DNA of 64,000 nucleotides from NCBI GenBank assembly GCA_032209605.1, contig JASFXZ010000039.1:2914001-2978000 (forward strand). The letters run 5' to 3'. Below are positions 1 to 10,424 of this stretch, piece after piece (within the stretch, counting starts at the first letter, position 1; every line of letters starts with the position of its first letter). The DNA is from Mactromeris polynyma (lineage: Eukaryota; Mollusca; Bivalvia; Venerida; Mactridae). The notes beneath the pieces were generated by a model that saw nothing but the letters and a program-made list of their open reading frames with translations, did not search any database and was not told where the DNA came from. The translations under genes and the position numbers were made by a program.

Positions 1-655
1 TGGAGGTAATAAAAGTTTATATTACTTTTGAGCGAAATTTATCAGGGGAAAAGTACCATTTGTGGTGACTTATGATTTTTCTCACCCAGCTTTGTAATAC
101 AACACTTAAAACATAAAACATGCATCTAACCAAAGGATTGATACTAGTGGTTGCTTATTATATCACAGACAGCTGCAAATGTTGGGTGGAAAGTCATACA
201 AAATGTCTGTTCTCGGTACACAACTCGTGACAGGACATTATAAGAAAGAGCAAGCATATTGTATCTATATTATTATTGGTATGGATGGACTGGATGTGTG
301 TTGTGTTGGTGCCATGTCCAAGGACATGCTGGATTTGTTCAGTCTGAATTACTGGTACTAATTCGCCTCAACAACTAGATCACGACTTACCGACTGCATT
401 ATTCATGTTATATCATACTGATTTACTGAGCAAAACTTCTCACACAACATACAGTCAATTTCCATCAGTTATAATGCAACATGTTCAAATATAATGCAAC
501 AAAAACAAAGATTTATATGAAATGTCGGTTGTACTTGTTACAACGTAACTAGGTAAAATCATTTATTTGCTTGGAGTTAGAGTAAAGTCTGCTACATTCT
601 GCGCACGCATTATTTTTTTTCATTTCCGGTTCTATTTTTGGAACGGGAAAACCCG
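1..655. other. AT-rich intergenic, no gene seen
   Basis: No exon-like stretch, RNA gene or clear repeat was recognised. The short open frame at 179-361 has no domain-like composition and no flanking splice signals. Confidence 0.5.
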
Positions 656-1075
656 ATGTACGTTAGCAACAGTCTTAAGAATTTGCTTAAGATGAAAAAT
701 AAGGATAAGGAAATTTTAGTTAAAATTCTCTTAAGTTGGATCTGTAATAGTACTTAAGATTTTCTTGAACCTTATCCTTACCGAAGTACAAATCTTAAGA
801 TTTCTGTATTTCTTAAGGTATATCTTAAGAAGCTTCTGTAATACGGGCCCTGGGCCCGTATTCAATATACATCTTAAGTTGAAAATTTATCTTAAATCCT
901 AAGATTTCCATTAAATTTAAGATTTTTCTTGCATTTCTTCCTTAGATTTCAAGAAAAATCTTAAGTGGTATTCACAAAGCATATTATCTTAAGATATTGT
1001 TTATTTTTCGCCTTAACTGTAAGGTACCTCTTAGCAGTCTTAACTTTTATCTTAAATATAAGGAAAATGCTAGTA
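656..1075. repeat. CTTAAG-rich inverted-repeat (MITE) cluster
   Basis: CTTAAG and TCTTAAGA motifs recur in both orientations. Near 841-862 two outward-facing termini meet back to back: ...AATACGGGCCC, then T, then GGGCCCGTATT. The right-hand terminus continues as ATTCAATATACATCTTAAG, whose reverse complement recurs at about 4433-4452. GGGCCCG-type ends resemble PIF/Harbinger MITE termini. The superfamily assignment is inference; the inverted symmetry is seen directly. Confidence 0.6.
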
Positions 1076-1510
1076 TTTTCGATATCTACAATCTGCTGCT
1101 TGTATTTTGTTTAAAAGAAGTTCCAGCATATACAAGAGTGTTATTTTGTCGTTCTACGTATATTTCCATAGTATAACATTTGTCAGGGGCGACTTTCTTG
1201 CTCGATCTACCTGACAAGCGCTTGTTCGTATTAACGAAGCGGGGTTGGAGATTGATTTTGTGACTAAAATGCTTATTTGATTGTAATTAATGAAATATTT
1301 CTCAATGAATGTGACTGAAATGGTATGTCTGGTTAAGGGAATGTACGAACTGAATTGGCGATACAAGTAGTAACGTGTATTTTGAATTGTCATGTGAATA
1401 CATGATGCAGACATACAAGTTTTGATCGGAATAGACTTTCACTGTTTGGAGACGATCATTCAACAACGACCAATGGATATCATATTTCCACCAAAACACG
1501 ATCATTATTA
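1076..1510. other. Intergenic, no gene seen
   Basis: Two overlapping minus-strand open frames (1154-1414, 1302-1541) lack recognisable domains, and the second runs into the repeat end at about 1512. I treat both as chance frames. Confidence 0.45.
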
Positions 1511-1511
1511 A

Positions 1512-1640
1512 TGGGCCCGTTTTATCAACGTTCTTACGCACAAAATTTTCATAAGAGTTTCTTACGACGTTCTTACGATCGCAATCTTGAGCGTTTTATC
1601 AATATTTCCGTACGCATGCAGACGCAACGAATTCGTTAGT
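1512..1640 (+). repeat. Left terminus of a Harbinger-like MITE
   Basis: The end reads GGGCCCGTTTTATCAA followed by TTCTTACG motifs and a second TTTTATCAATATT. The mirror image (TTGATAAAACGGGTCC) lies at about 4122-4138, so the two ends face each other across 2.6 kb that includes LINE copy A. GGGCCCGTTT-type termini are typical of PIF/Harbinger elements. No convincing 3-bp target duplication is seen. Confidence 0.45.
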
Positions 1641-2300
1641 TATAACGAAAATGCTAATCGGTGGTTTAAGGCATTCGTAACGTTCGTAACAAATATGATT
1701 AATCATGATTTCACATTAATAAACAAAAACGAGTTATGAACTTTTTAATCAATTCATCTACTTCATATCACATGAAATTGTCTGGCATTATTGGGGGGGA
1801 AATACATTAATAAGAATATAATTGTTATCTTATAATAATGATTTCATACATACTAGCTAATACAGTAGTCAATCGAAGTTATATTCAGTCACAAAGTAAA
1901 ACGTCTAACAATTAAAAGGTAATTTGAAGATGGAATAAGAATAGTGTGTATGTGGAATTGTACATGGAATACAAATGTATGGTTTACATTTAAAGTACAG
2001 TATCAAGTATGTCATACAACTTTTAAAATTTAATATTATTATTTAGTTATTGCTAAGCCTAATTTTAAACTGTTAAGACATGAAATTGATGACTTTATAT
2101 ATCAAGACAGATTAATTATGAACTCTTATAAATCATTAGAATTACTGTGGTTATGACTGTAAGCATCATTTCACATTTCTTTAATAATAGTCTGCATCAT
2201 TAACATCACCAGCTGAATGACATCCTCAATGACATTTGACTTAAAATTAAGTATTAAATCCTCAATAAATTAGATCTTCAAGATTGTGAAAACTCAAGAA
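1641..2300. other. AT-rich intergenic, no gene seen
   Basis: Low-complexity AT-rich DNA without open frames, splice-bounded exons or obvious repeats. Confidence 0.5.
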
Positions 2301-2379
2301 AATAATAAACTATTTCAGCAAGTTTTCATCCTTCTGAGCATAGAATGCCACTCAATATACTGTTTCTTAAGCTGTGTAG

Positions 2380-2620
2380 TGGAGTGTGACGAAACGGTAG
2401 AGCACCTTGCGAGACTAGTGGTGGGGTCGAGCCTCACACTGGGTGCACATCCATCTGCATTTATATGAAGGTAGCAGAAGTGTAGTGACGTAAGTAGGAG
2501 AAGAGCATCGGTGTGGGATGATACAGCCAACTGGTTACTACAGTTTGTAGAGCGCCATGCAGGTGTTGAGGGGGTGGCGTGAGTTTGAACACCTCATCAA
2601 GCTCCACACCACTACAGCAC
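2380..2620 (+). repeat. Possible tRNA-like SINE fragments
   Basis: Two stretches carry B-box-like motifs preceded by GTAGAGC (A-box-like) sequence: GGGTCGAGCCTCAC near 2425 and GAGTTTGAACACC near 2580. No tRNA cloverleaf can be drawn. They may be degraded SINE heads; weak call. Confidence 0.22.
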
Positions 2621-2667
2621 TTTCATATTTCAGTTCGAACCTTTTATGACCAGCCCCTGTTTATTCG

Positions 2668-3709
2668 TATCTTAGTCATTTCAAATGCTAAAAGACACAG
2701 TACTAAATGCTTCGCTATCACTTTATGTAAATACTATCACTCTCGAACAGGCAAGTAACCACAATATGCTTGGAGTAATCATTGATAAAAATCTTCGCTG
2801 GAATGCACATATAGATCACGTATGTCACAAACTCAAATCAAAGTTAAATTTATTAAAAAGAATAAACTATATCTTAAACACCAACACAAGGAAATTATTC
2901 TACAATTCTTACATATTATCTTCAATGGACTATTGTTGCCCTATATGGTGTCGAGGGCTTGTAGCGAACAACAAGAAAATATCCATGACACAGAAAAAAG
3001 CAGCAACAATTATTCTACATAGACCACAAATAACACCATCACGACCCTTATTCATTGAATTAGGGTGGCTATCATTTGAAAATAGATGTAAATTTCTCTC
3101 GGCAACTATAGTGCATAAATTCTCACATAATAAAATGCCCACTTACTTTCATGATATAATTTCTTTCACCCACAATTCTACATACTCATTAAGATCCACC
3201 ACCAACAATGACATAGCACCTTTTTCCTTTAAATCAAATTATGGTTAACAAACATTCTCTTTTTATGCTCGTGAGGTATGGAATGCAATTCCTGTAAATA
3301 TACGTTGTCTGTCTGATACAGAAACATTTAAAAATAATTATAGGAACTACTTAATGCTTAAACAATGATATCAATAATATTTCATTATTGTATGTATGTG
3401 TCTTATGTGAGGTGTCTGTTATTGTTGTTGTTTTATTTCAATTTTATTTTCAGATCATCTTAACTTTTGTAGTTTTTAATAGTCTCATTTACATCCTGAT
3501 GTTAAAACATGATGTACATGTACAATGTATTGTGTATGCGTGTGTGAATGCGTGCGTGATTGTGTGTGTGTAGGTGTGCGTGTGTGAATTCTTGTTTATT
3601 TGTGCGTGTTTATATTGTTAATAGAAGGCCATATTGAAAAAAAGATGTACAATTTATTGTTAACCTTAACTATGTAACCTTCTGAAAATAAAGAATTTAT
3701 TATTATTAT
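2668..3709 (+). mobile_element. Non-LTR retrotransposon 3' fragment (LINE copy A)
   Basis: From about 2668 the DNA closely matches 31409-32660 (LINE copy C). It covers the end of the reverse-transcriptase ORF, a GT-rich 3' UTR and a tail AATAAAGAATTTATTATTATT. The 5' end is truncated inside the RT. A short (ATT)n tail instead of long poly(A) fits CR1/L2-like LINEs; the clade is inference. Confidence 0.85.
2685..3368 (+). pseudogene. RT C-terminal region of LINE copy A
   Basis: The frame encodes the post-catalytic part of a non-LTR reverse transcriptase: the LGVIIDKNLRWNAHI block, then a K/L-rich region and an SMDYCCPIWCRG block typical of the thumb. An in-frame TAA at 3246-3248 (GGT TAA CAA) interrupts it; sister copy C has AAA (Lys) there. 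The same frame then continues to TGA at 3366-3368. The catalytic YADD motif is missing because of 5' truncation, so the copy is inactive. Confidence 0.82.
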
Positions 3710-4028
3710 CAGACATGACATAGCAAACCTCCTCTTTAAGAAATAGGCCTTTAGTGGGTAGGCATATCTGCCGACATATCTAACTGAATACTGTTCAGTG
3801 TTCTGTTACGTTGTCCCAGTACTTTGAAGCAGCCGTCCACCGAAGTTTGCTCGTCTCCTGTGAGAAGTTTGTTTGCCTACTGACAACAGATGGATCGGCG
3901 GTTATATTTTTGTTTCTCAACAGACGACTGAGAGACGACGTGAAATACGTCTAGTTGTACATCCCCAAGAAGAGCGTGTACTGATTTACTGTGCGTACGA
4001 ACATTCTTATTCGTAAATTCGCAGTCAT
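3710..4028. other. Intergenic, no gene seen
   Basis: Sequence between the LINE tail and the next inverted-repeat end. No coding or RNA signal recognised. Confidence 0.4.
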
Positions 4029-4140
4029 ACATACGGACACATTTTGATAAAACGGTCGTAAGTATTGTTGTAAGAAAATTCTTACGAACATTTCGTATCG
4101 TACGAACGCTCGTTCGTACGAATATTGATAAAACGGGTCC
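4029..4140 (-). repeat. Right terminus of a Harbinger-like MITE
   Basis: This is the inverted counterpart of 1512-1640. It contains TTTTGATAAAACGG, CTTACGAAC motifs, the palindromic GAACGCTCGTTCGTACGAA and the terminal TTGATAAAACGGGTCC. Confidence 0.45.
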
Positions 4141-4289
4141 AACTCAAGACCAAAATTGAATGTTGATTTGCGTGTCACAGGCACACTGTTCACCAGTAAT
4201 AATAGGACATGATTGTTGGGAGTAGAATATAGATGTGTTGAAACAACAGTAGCCTACAGAAATCATTGGTCCATGCAGCAGTAGAAATA

Positions 4290-4452
4290 TTGAACACGAC
4301 TAAGATTTGTTTTACTTAAGAAAATCTTAGGAAAGAAATTTCTTAAGTTATATATTGAATATAACTTAAAGATAAAATATTTTTTATCCTTGCGTAAGGA
4401 AAAAATATGTCTTAAGGAAAAACTTAAGAAATATCTTAAGATGTATATTGAA
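4290..4452 (-). repeat. CTTAAG-rich inverted-repeat terminus
   Basis: Dense CTTAAG motifs end in TCTTAAGATGTATATTGAAT, the reverse complement of the terminus at about 852-871. It forms the outer member of a nested inverted-repeat pair. Confidence 0.5.
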
Positions 4453-5800
4453 TTTATATGTTTTCACCAACATTGTTTGTAACGCTATAGCGGCAAGTCG
4501 CAAACTCAGACAGGGAATCTGTGATTGTCCGTATTACATAGACATTACACTAAGTGTTAGCAATGTACACAAACCATGTAATGACGTTGCGTTCTCAATG
4601 CATCTAATTAATTTAAAAACATTTGACTGTCCATTACACCAATCGCTTTTACTCACCATAAAACTTACAAGAACAATTTAATTATGTACATCTTTATAAC
4701 CAGAAAAAAATGCAATTTGATTAGCTTTCTATCGATGCATAATTATACATGTATTGTGAAAATTACTAAAATAGTCTTTAGATTATGGGTATTTTAGTAA
4801 ACACATATCGATAATTACGCAATACCGTGCCAATTTAAATATTTAAGCAAAGGTTAAATATCGATCTCTCTAGCATAAACGATGAACAACAACATTTTGT
4901 AGCAATTATTGATTTATCGCATCCATTGACCATCCCTGCATAATACGTTTTATTATATTGGTCCCAGATGTTTTTAAAATATATTTCATGTTAATGACTA
5001 ATGTAGTTTCTATAAGTGCTTTTTTAAAACACAGATTTACTTACTGATTGTGCTCACTGTTTATTAAGTAGCATTATAACAAATATATATTTATGATTAA
5101 CTGATATATTTTGAACCAGTTTTTTACCAACATTGAACAATATAACCTATGAAAGAGGACTGGTGGTGACATGCATACTTCTTTATTTCTCTCCTAGGAA
5201 ATATTGAAATCGTGAATTCACATTGGTCGTGGACAGTATATGACCACCTATCTGATTTCAAAGGGTCAGACGCCATGTTGACCTAGGCAATAAATACAAA
5301 AAAAACGTACGTTCAATAACTCAAACGCTTTTTACCGATGATTTAATTGGGACACGAAATCAAATAAGATATAACCTAATACGGTGAGAAATTGTTTGAG
5401 GGAGGCTTAATAATGAGCGTGTCGTCCCCATGTTGTTTGGCACAAAATCGAAAATGTTGGATGGATTGGTTGATGAGCCCATTCTCCATGAGACAATTGG
5501 CAAAAGGTATGAATGACTGTCAACATAACCAATTATGGTGCATCTTTATAAACTTATGCAAAAAAGTTATATTGATAATGACAAAAGCAGGCAATTTGAT
5601 CATATAATGACTTTGATGTGTGACTTTGACGTCAGCATACAACTTAAACACTTAGTGGGTACTTAATACTAGTAATGTAAGATAGTTACACTTAAGCAAT
5701 TATAAATTATGTACATGTATTTATTACTTTTGTTAATTAAAAAGTACTCTACTAACTTAGTTAAAAAATGTTTTGCATTGATAATTATGTATTAATAATA
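4453..5800. other. AT-rich intergenic, no gene seen
   Basis: Open frames at 4448-4681 and 5392-5607 have no recognisable domain and no convincing splice context. Nothing else was identified. Confidence 0.45.
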
Positions 5801-5807
5801 ATGACAA

Positions 5808-6300
5808 CAAGAGGTCCAAGAGGGCGTAACGCTCTACTGTCTACAATATGCACCTGGACCTTTGATAAACATTTTTCGAAATTACTTCCTATATAACTCA
5901 ATAGAAAACATGTGAGAAATCTTGACAGGAGACCAATTAACAATGCTTACAAACCAATAATCAGAACCATAGACCGTGCAGTTTAGGAGAAGAAGATTTT
6001 TAAAGATTTTCCCATGTAAGTCTAAAGAAAACATGTGACCCCCTGGGCTGGGTTAATTTTAACTACAGATGCATAATTTGAGCACTCTTGGTAGAAGACC
6101 ACTAAACAATGTAACATGCCAAATGTCAAAGCCCTGGGCCACGTAGTTTCGGATGAGAAGTTTTCAAAGATTATCCCATGTTAGTCTATAGAAACCTGTG
6201 ACCCCCGGAGTGGAGCCAGTTTTGACCCTATGGGCATTATTTGAACACTCTTGGTAGGGGACCACTAGATAATGTTAAATACCAAATACCAAAACACTGG
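5808..6300 (+). repeat. Dispersed repeat with imperfect ~165-bp internal units
   Basis: The block starts CAAGAGGTCCAAGAGGGCG. Two diverged copies of a unit follow: TTTCCCATGTAAGTCTA near 6009 pairs with TATCCCATGTTAGTCTA near 6172, and CACTCTTGGTAGAAGACC near 6083 pairs with CACTCTTGGTAGGGGACC near 6246. It looks like a non-coding dispersed repeat; the family is not named. Confidence 0.6.
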
Positions 6301-7130
6301 ATCTCCTGGTTCTGCCTCGGTCACAAATCACCCGGCCGCCGGCCGATGCGTCCGATGCCTAGAGATCGGACTGTACACGTCGGAGCCGGTCGCCGTCCGA
6401 TGAGTGGCACTGATACCTCGGTCATGCCTCGGTCACAAATCACCCGGCCGCCGGCCGATGCGTCCGATCTCTAGGCATCGGACGGACTGTACACGTCGGA
6501 GCCGGTCGCCGTCCGATGAGTGGCACTAAAGCTTGGACAAAAGGGCGCCGGCCGATGATCGGCTGGCAATCGGACAGTTCGGGGAAACTTTTGGGTGGAG
6601 CATCGGGTTATTAATCGGACGGCGGCCGGCCGATCATCGGACGGCTATCGCCCGGGTATCGTCCGAGCGCTGCAAGGATGCCGGAAAATTTAAATGAATC
6701 GTACGATGTCCGGACGGCAATCTGGTGGGCATTATGTTGGATTTGTGACCGAGGTATTACAAATCCAATCCGGCCGCCGTCCGATGATCGGCCGACGTAT
6801 TTTTTCGCTCATCGGGCCGGCGGCCGGCCGATGATCGCACGGACATCGGGGCATTTTGGAGCGTCGGGCGGCGGCCGGACTAATTTTAAGTCTCACTTAA
6901 AATGTTACCCGACGTCGGGCCCGGGAAGGAATCGTGCTGAGATCGGATCAAGATCGGACGATCATCGCACGGAGATCGCCCGGTGATCGCCCGACATCGG
7001 GGGCCATTGTACATGCCCCGAGAAAAATCAAGGTGTGGCTAAGCGACGGTGCCCGTCAGGTGTCTGCCCGGAGACCGAAGGACTCCGACCAGTTCTTTGC
7101 AGATCACGTGGGTAGGTAGGTCCCGCCCTG
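6300..7130. other. GC-rich, CpG-dense palindromic repeat island
   Basis: An abrupt GC-rich block in AT-rich surroundings, built from permutations of CGGCCGCCGG, GATGATCGG and TCGGACGG. Many are self-complementary, giving strong hairpin potential on both strands. Several long frames stay open only because of composition; their proteins are Arg/Pro/Asp-rich and domain-free, so they are not called as genes. Confidence 0.65.
6315..6535. repeat. 112-bp tandem duplication with 14-bp micro-inversion
   Basis: The block beginning CCTCGGTCACAAATCACC at 6315 recurs at 6427. The copies match except that GATGCCTAGAGATC (6354-6367) appears as its reverse complement GATCTCTAGGCATC (6466-6479), with four extra bases afterwards. 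Confidence 0.85.
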
Positions 7131-7158
7131 CATCTTCAGCTTCTCATTTCCAGTCAAG

Positions 7159-7386
7159 ATGCCGAGAAGGAAAGTCGTTTCACGGCCAGAGACTCTCCCT
7201 CCAGCAGCTGATCAGCCTGCGGAACTACATTATCAGGAGAGGGAAGAAGCATCGCAGCCAATGAATGAAAGACTGTGGGATTTATTGCACGGCGTGTCAA
7301 CGCCGTGCATATTGAGTTCTGTTAGCGTCGTTTTGCAATGGACTCGGTTAAGAACAAAATTTGGGGAAAAATCGAACAGAGCCTAG
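7159..7386 (+). other. Possible short coding exon, unrecognised
   Basis: ATG at 7159 opens a 75-codon frame beginning MPRRKVVSRPETLPPAADQ, with base composition between the GC island and the AT-rich background. A 9-bp stem hairpin (GCACGGCGT / ACGCCGTGC, 7289-7310) lies inside, and the frame ends at the left edge of the MITE. No domain is recognised; it may be a 5' exon of a decayed element or chance. Confidence 0.2.
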
Positions 7387-7610
7387 GGTGGGACTAAAAT
7401 CCGGGACTTTAAAAAAATCCGGGACTTTAAAAAAATCCGGGACTTTGGTGGGAAAATCCGGGATCGATATTTTGGACTATATCGTAGGTATCAACGGTCA
7501 ATAACGGATTCGTTCACACCCTTCAGTTAACATATGTTCCACTCGAACAATTTTTAAAAATCGATCCCGGAGAATCACGGATCCCGGATAACGGGTTTCA
7601 GTCCCACCCC
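7386..7610. mobile_element. 225-bp MITE with 8-bp target duplication (hAT-like)
   Basis: Ends are GGGTGGGACTAAAATCC on the left and, reversed, GGGGTGGGACTGAAACCC on the right. Direct repeats AGAGCCTA flank it at 7378-7385 and 7611-7618. An 8-bp target duplication is the hallmark of hAT-type insertion. Inside are repeated AAAAAAATCCGGGACTTT units. It is too small to encode a transposase, so it is non-autonomous. The superfamily call rests on duplication length. Confidence 0.78.
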
Positions 7611-7737
7611 AGAGCCTATTGTGCACCTGCGCAGACCGGCGGGAATATATGTCGGGAAGCGAACGATTGAACGTTGTAACGTCATTATTGATTTTGTATG
7701 CTACAAAAGCTAAATTAAGGTATGTGATTTTGTTGTA

Positions 7738-8010
7738 TATTATGATTGATGTCATTAACTAATATTTTCAACTGTATAATTATTGAATTTTATCGTTTCA
7801 ACATTGTGGTTGACCCATCGCGTGGTTGACCTACATTTTATTTGTTATTGTTATGATGCAGCCAGCATTCGTCTCTGTGCTCTGTTTAATATTTTGCAGT
7901 ATTTTCCCTCAATCATAAGTCATGTATCGTTCAAACATGCGTGATAATTAACATGTAAACGTTTAAACTCGCAGGTTGTATTCAATACACTGATCACATG
8001 TTCTAACCTT
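7738..8010 (+). repeat. Dispersed repeat, copy 1
   Basis: Closely related to 41355-41640, sharing TTGTTATTGTTATGATGC, CCAGCATTCGTCTCTGTGCT, AAGTCATGTATCGTTCAAAC and the closing ATACACTGATCAC / ATACACCGATCAC. No coding content; family unknown. Confidence 0.75.
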
Positions 8011-9519
8011 ACAGCGATTTTCCGAAAATGTACTTTCAGTTTCAACTTTCAATTTCATTATTACATGCAGACTGAATGTGTCTAAGTACATAAGCGTCGA
8101 CTCGATTTAGCATATTCCTGTATGACCTCCAATACTTGGAAATGACCCTGGCCTCGGATATGAAATTGCAATGACTTTCAATTTTAAAAGTCCACGGAAA
8201 ACACTGCCAATGATAGATGGAGAATCTCAATTAAGTTAATTGTCTGATGACATCTTTAAATTGATGTCTTCAGATACACGATCAGCAAATGAATGGCTGT
8301 TCTAAAACATTATTTGAGATGAAAGGCAAAATGCATTATTATCCATTGGAAAGTCTAATGCAGTATTTTATTGATTTACCTTTTATTGCAGGAAGTTCCG
8401 AAGAAGCTGTATGTGAGGTACTGAGAATGTCAAAATAAAGAACATATATTTTGAACATGCAACAAACAAATGTTAGGTGGCCTTATGGTGCAAATGTGTG
8501 AATGAAACCTTTCAACCTGGAGACTTGTCATAACAGACAGTGTTACAAATACCTACAGAAATGAAGTTTCCCTTTCAACAACATCCCAGACCTTAGTCAC
8601 GGTATGTCACATGTATGGTTCTCCTACTGTATAATAAACTCACTTTAAACAGATAAAAAATAGTGACTTTGAAAGCCTTGGAAAACTTGCGTTGAAGTAC
8701 GTGTAACATTTCCTTGTATATAAGTTCATAATTTGAAGTTTAATACTTAAATGTTCATGGAAAAAGTTAATTTGAAAGACATGTTGAATGAATAAAATAG
8801 CAGTACAAATGCTGTTTTGGTCCTTGAATTTTGTGAAAATACCCTTTGAAGAGTCCTTGAATTTTTTTTGGGAAGGGTGGGAAATCTGATTTGTGTTGTG
8901 TCTTGAACAACAGACAAATTGTGAGGTTAATTATTGCAATTATAGGAAATGATACATTGATATTCTGCTATACAAATTTAAATAGCAAGTTCAAATTATT
9001 GCAATCCTGTCGCCTGTTACCTTAAGCTAAAATAAGATATTGCAAAAAAAATCTGAATGTACTTTAGTACAGTAGTTATATCATCAAAAAGGCATAAAGT
9101 TTTTTTTGTCCATTCAGATAGTTTTAGTTTAATAATTTTAGCAGCTGTCAACTGATACTTTTGAAATATATTGTTATTGGCTAATGCTTTTTAATACCAT
9201 TAAATTTTACATGGAGACATTAATATGTCATGGTTATAATAAACATGTAACTAAATCCATTGTTAAAGCAGAAAAGTAAAGAAATACACAATTAAAGAAC
9301 AACAAACCGTCAAAGAGTATATGCAGCAGCAAGATCAAAGTAATACATTTTTTTTTATCATAAACACGATTGGGTCACTTATCCTCACACTCCATCAAAA
9401 AGAGCTTTAACACTAGGCGAAAGGTTCAACACCTAAATATAGCAAAAATTGTTCAGATATTTCTTAAATATGTTTCATTAATACCCTTACAATATATCTA
9501 TACTATTGTATTTTAACAG
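8011..9519. other. AT-rich, no gene seen
   Basis: The minus-strand frame at 8042-8230 has no recognisable features. The stretch probably contains introns of the gene ending at 9675, but I could not identify its earlier exons. Confidence 0.4.
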
Positions 9520-9675
9520 AAAACAGAATTTCCAGTAGAAGACGTAATTGATGAGGTGGATAGTGTTTGTCAGGAAGAAGATGAGTTCTCCTTCTTAACA
9601 ATAGATGACAAAGTAGTTGTGGTACCTGTAGGAATGGTGAAGCAGATGTTCCCAGATATGCAAGATGAACATTAG
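9520..9675 (+). CDS. Terminal exon of an unrecognised gene
   Basis: A polypyrimidine/AG acceptor (TTTTAACAG, AG at 9518-9519) is followed by 51 codons in phase 0 ending in TAG at 9673-9675. The peptide is acidic and then hydrophobic, including a VEDVIDEVDSVCQEEDEF stretch and later VVVVPVGMVKQMFPDM. Its codon-like composition stands out from the AT-rich flanks. No family is recognised and no upstream exon was found; it could be a retained exon of a decayed gene. Confidence 0.5.
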   Translation, partial: KTEFPVEDVIDEVDSVCQEEDEFSFLTIDDKVVVVPVGMVKQMFPDMQDEH

Positions 9676-10340
9676 AGCTTCATATTGTTGATTTGTGTAA
9701 ACCTTACATAAGTGTCACTTGCACTTACAAGGACAGTGATCCCTTATCTATTCGGAACAACTGAGACTGCAATCAAAGTTATGCGAAAAACTAGATACTT
9801 CCATTTCTGATATCATTCGGTATTTATTCATATCCCGGTATTGAAGGTGCTAATTTTTTTTAATTTGAAGACATGATTCCCTGTGGCATATTCAAAGTAC
9901 ACACCAATTTTGATAAAAAGCATGAAAAATTATGCAATTGCTTACAAGTATAATTTCTTTTGGAATATTTTTGTTGCCAAAATTGAAAACCTGTTGCCAA
10001 ATTATTGTCTTTTTCACATTTGATGTTATTGGCGAATGACAGAAGGAACCCTAGAAACAAAAAATGTGGATTTTATTCTTGATTTACGACTGTTTCAGAG
10101 AGAGAAAAAAAACTCCCCTCAACAACCTCTAACACACCACTTTATTATTTTCTTCATTGGTTGCTTTTAAAAATTGAAATTTACCATTAGCAGTATCTTT
10201 ATTTCTGTAGGTAATGGGGTTAATATATTGCATCCTGTGGGGTGCAGTATTTTCTGGCCCTTTATTCTTAAATGTATAAAATCAGCTTGTTAGTGCAATG
10301 AAATTTACTTCAGGGACAATATTTATAATATTTGTGCATA
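9676..10340. other. Intergenic, no gene seen
   Basis: AT-rich sequence downstream of the orphan exon. The minus-strand frame 9860-10060 has no recognisable feature. Confidence 0.45.
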
Positions 10341-10349
10341 CGCCTTGGC

Positions 10350-10420
10350 ATGTAACCAGGTAAGTACTGGGTAGATTCCAGGAAAGTACTGGTTAGATGC
10401 CAGGAAAATGGTAACTGTAC
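10350..10420 (+). repeat. SINE-like fragment
   Basis: AGGTAAGTACTGGGTAGATT and CCAGGAAAGTACTGGTTAG resemble the inner part of the SINE at 62545-62795 (TACTGGTAAGTATTCAGTCC, AGGAAAAACTGGTTAGG). Only this central portion is present. Confidence 0.45.
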
Positions 10421-10424
10421 GATG

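Noticed and set aside
6241..7119. Several Arg/Pro-rich ORFs in the GC-rich island
   Set aside because: Frames are open because of palindromic GC-rich composition. No domain was seen and overlapping frames are equally open.
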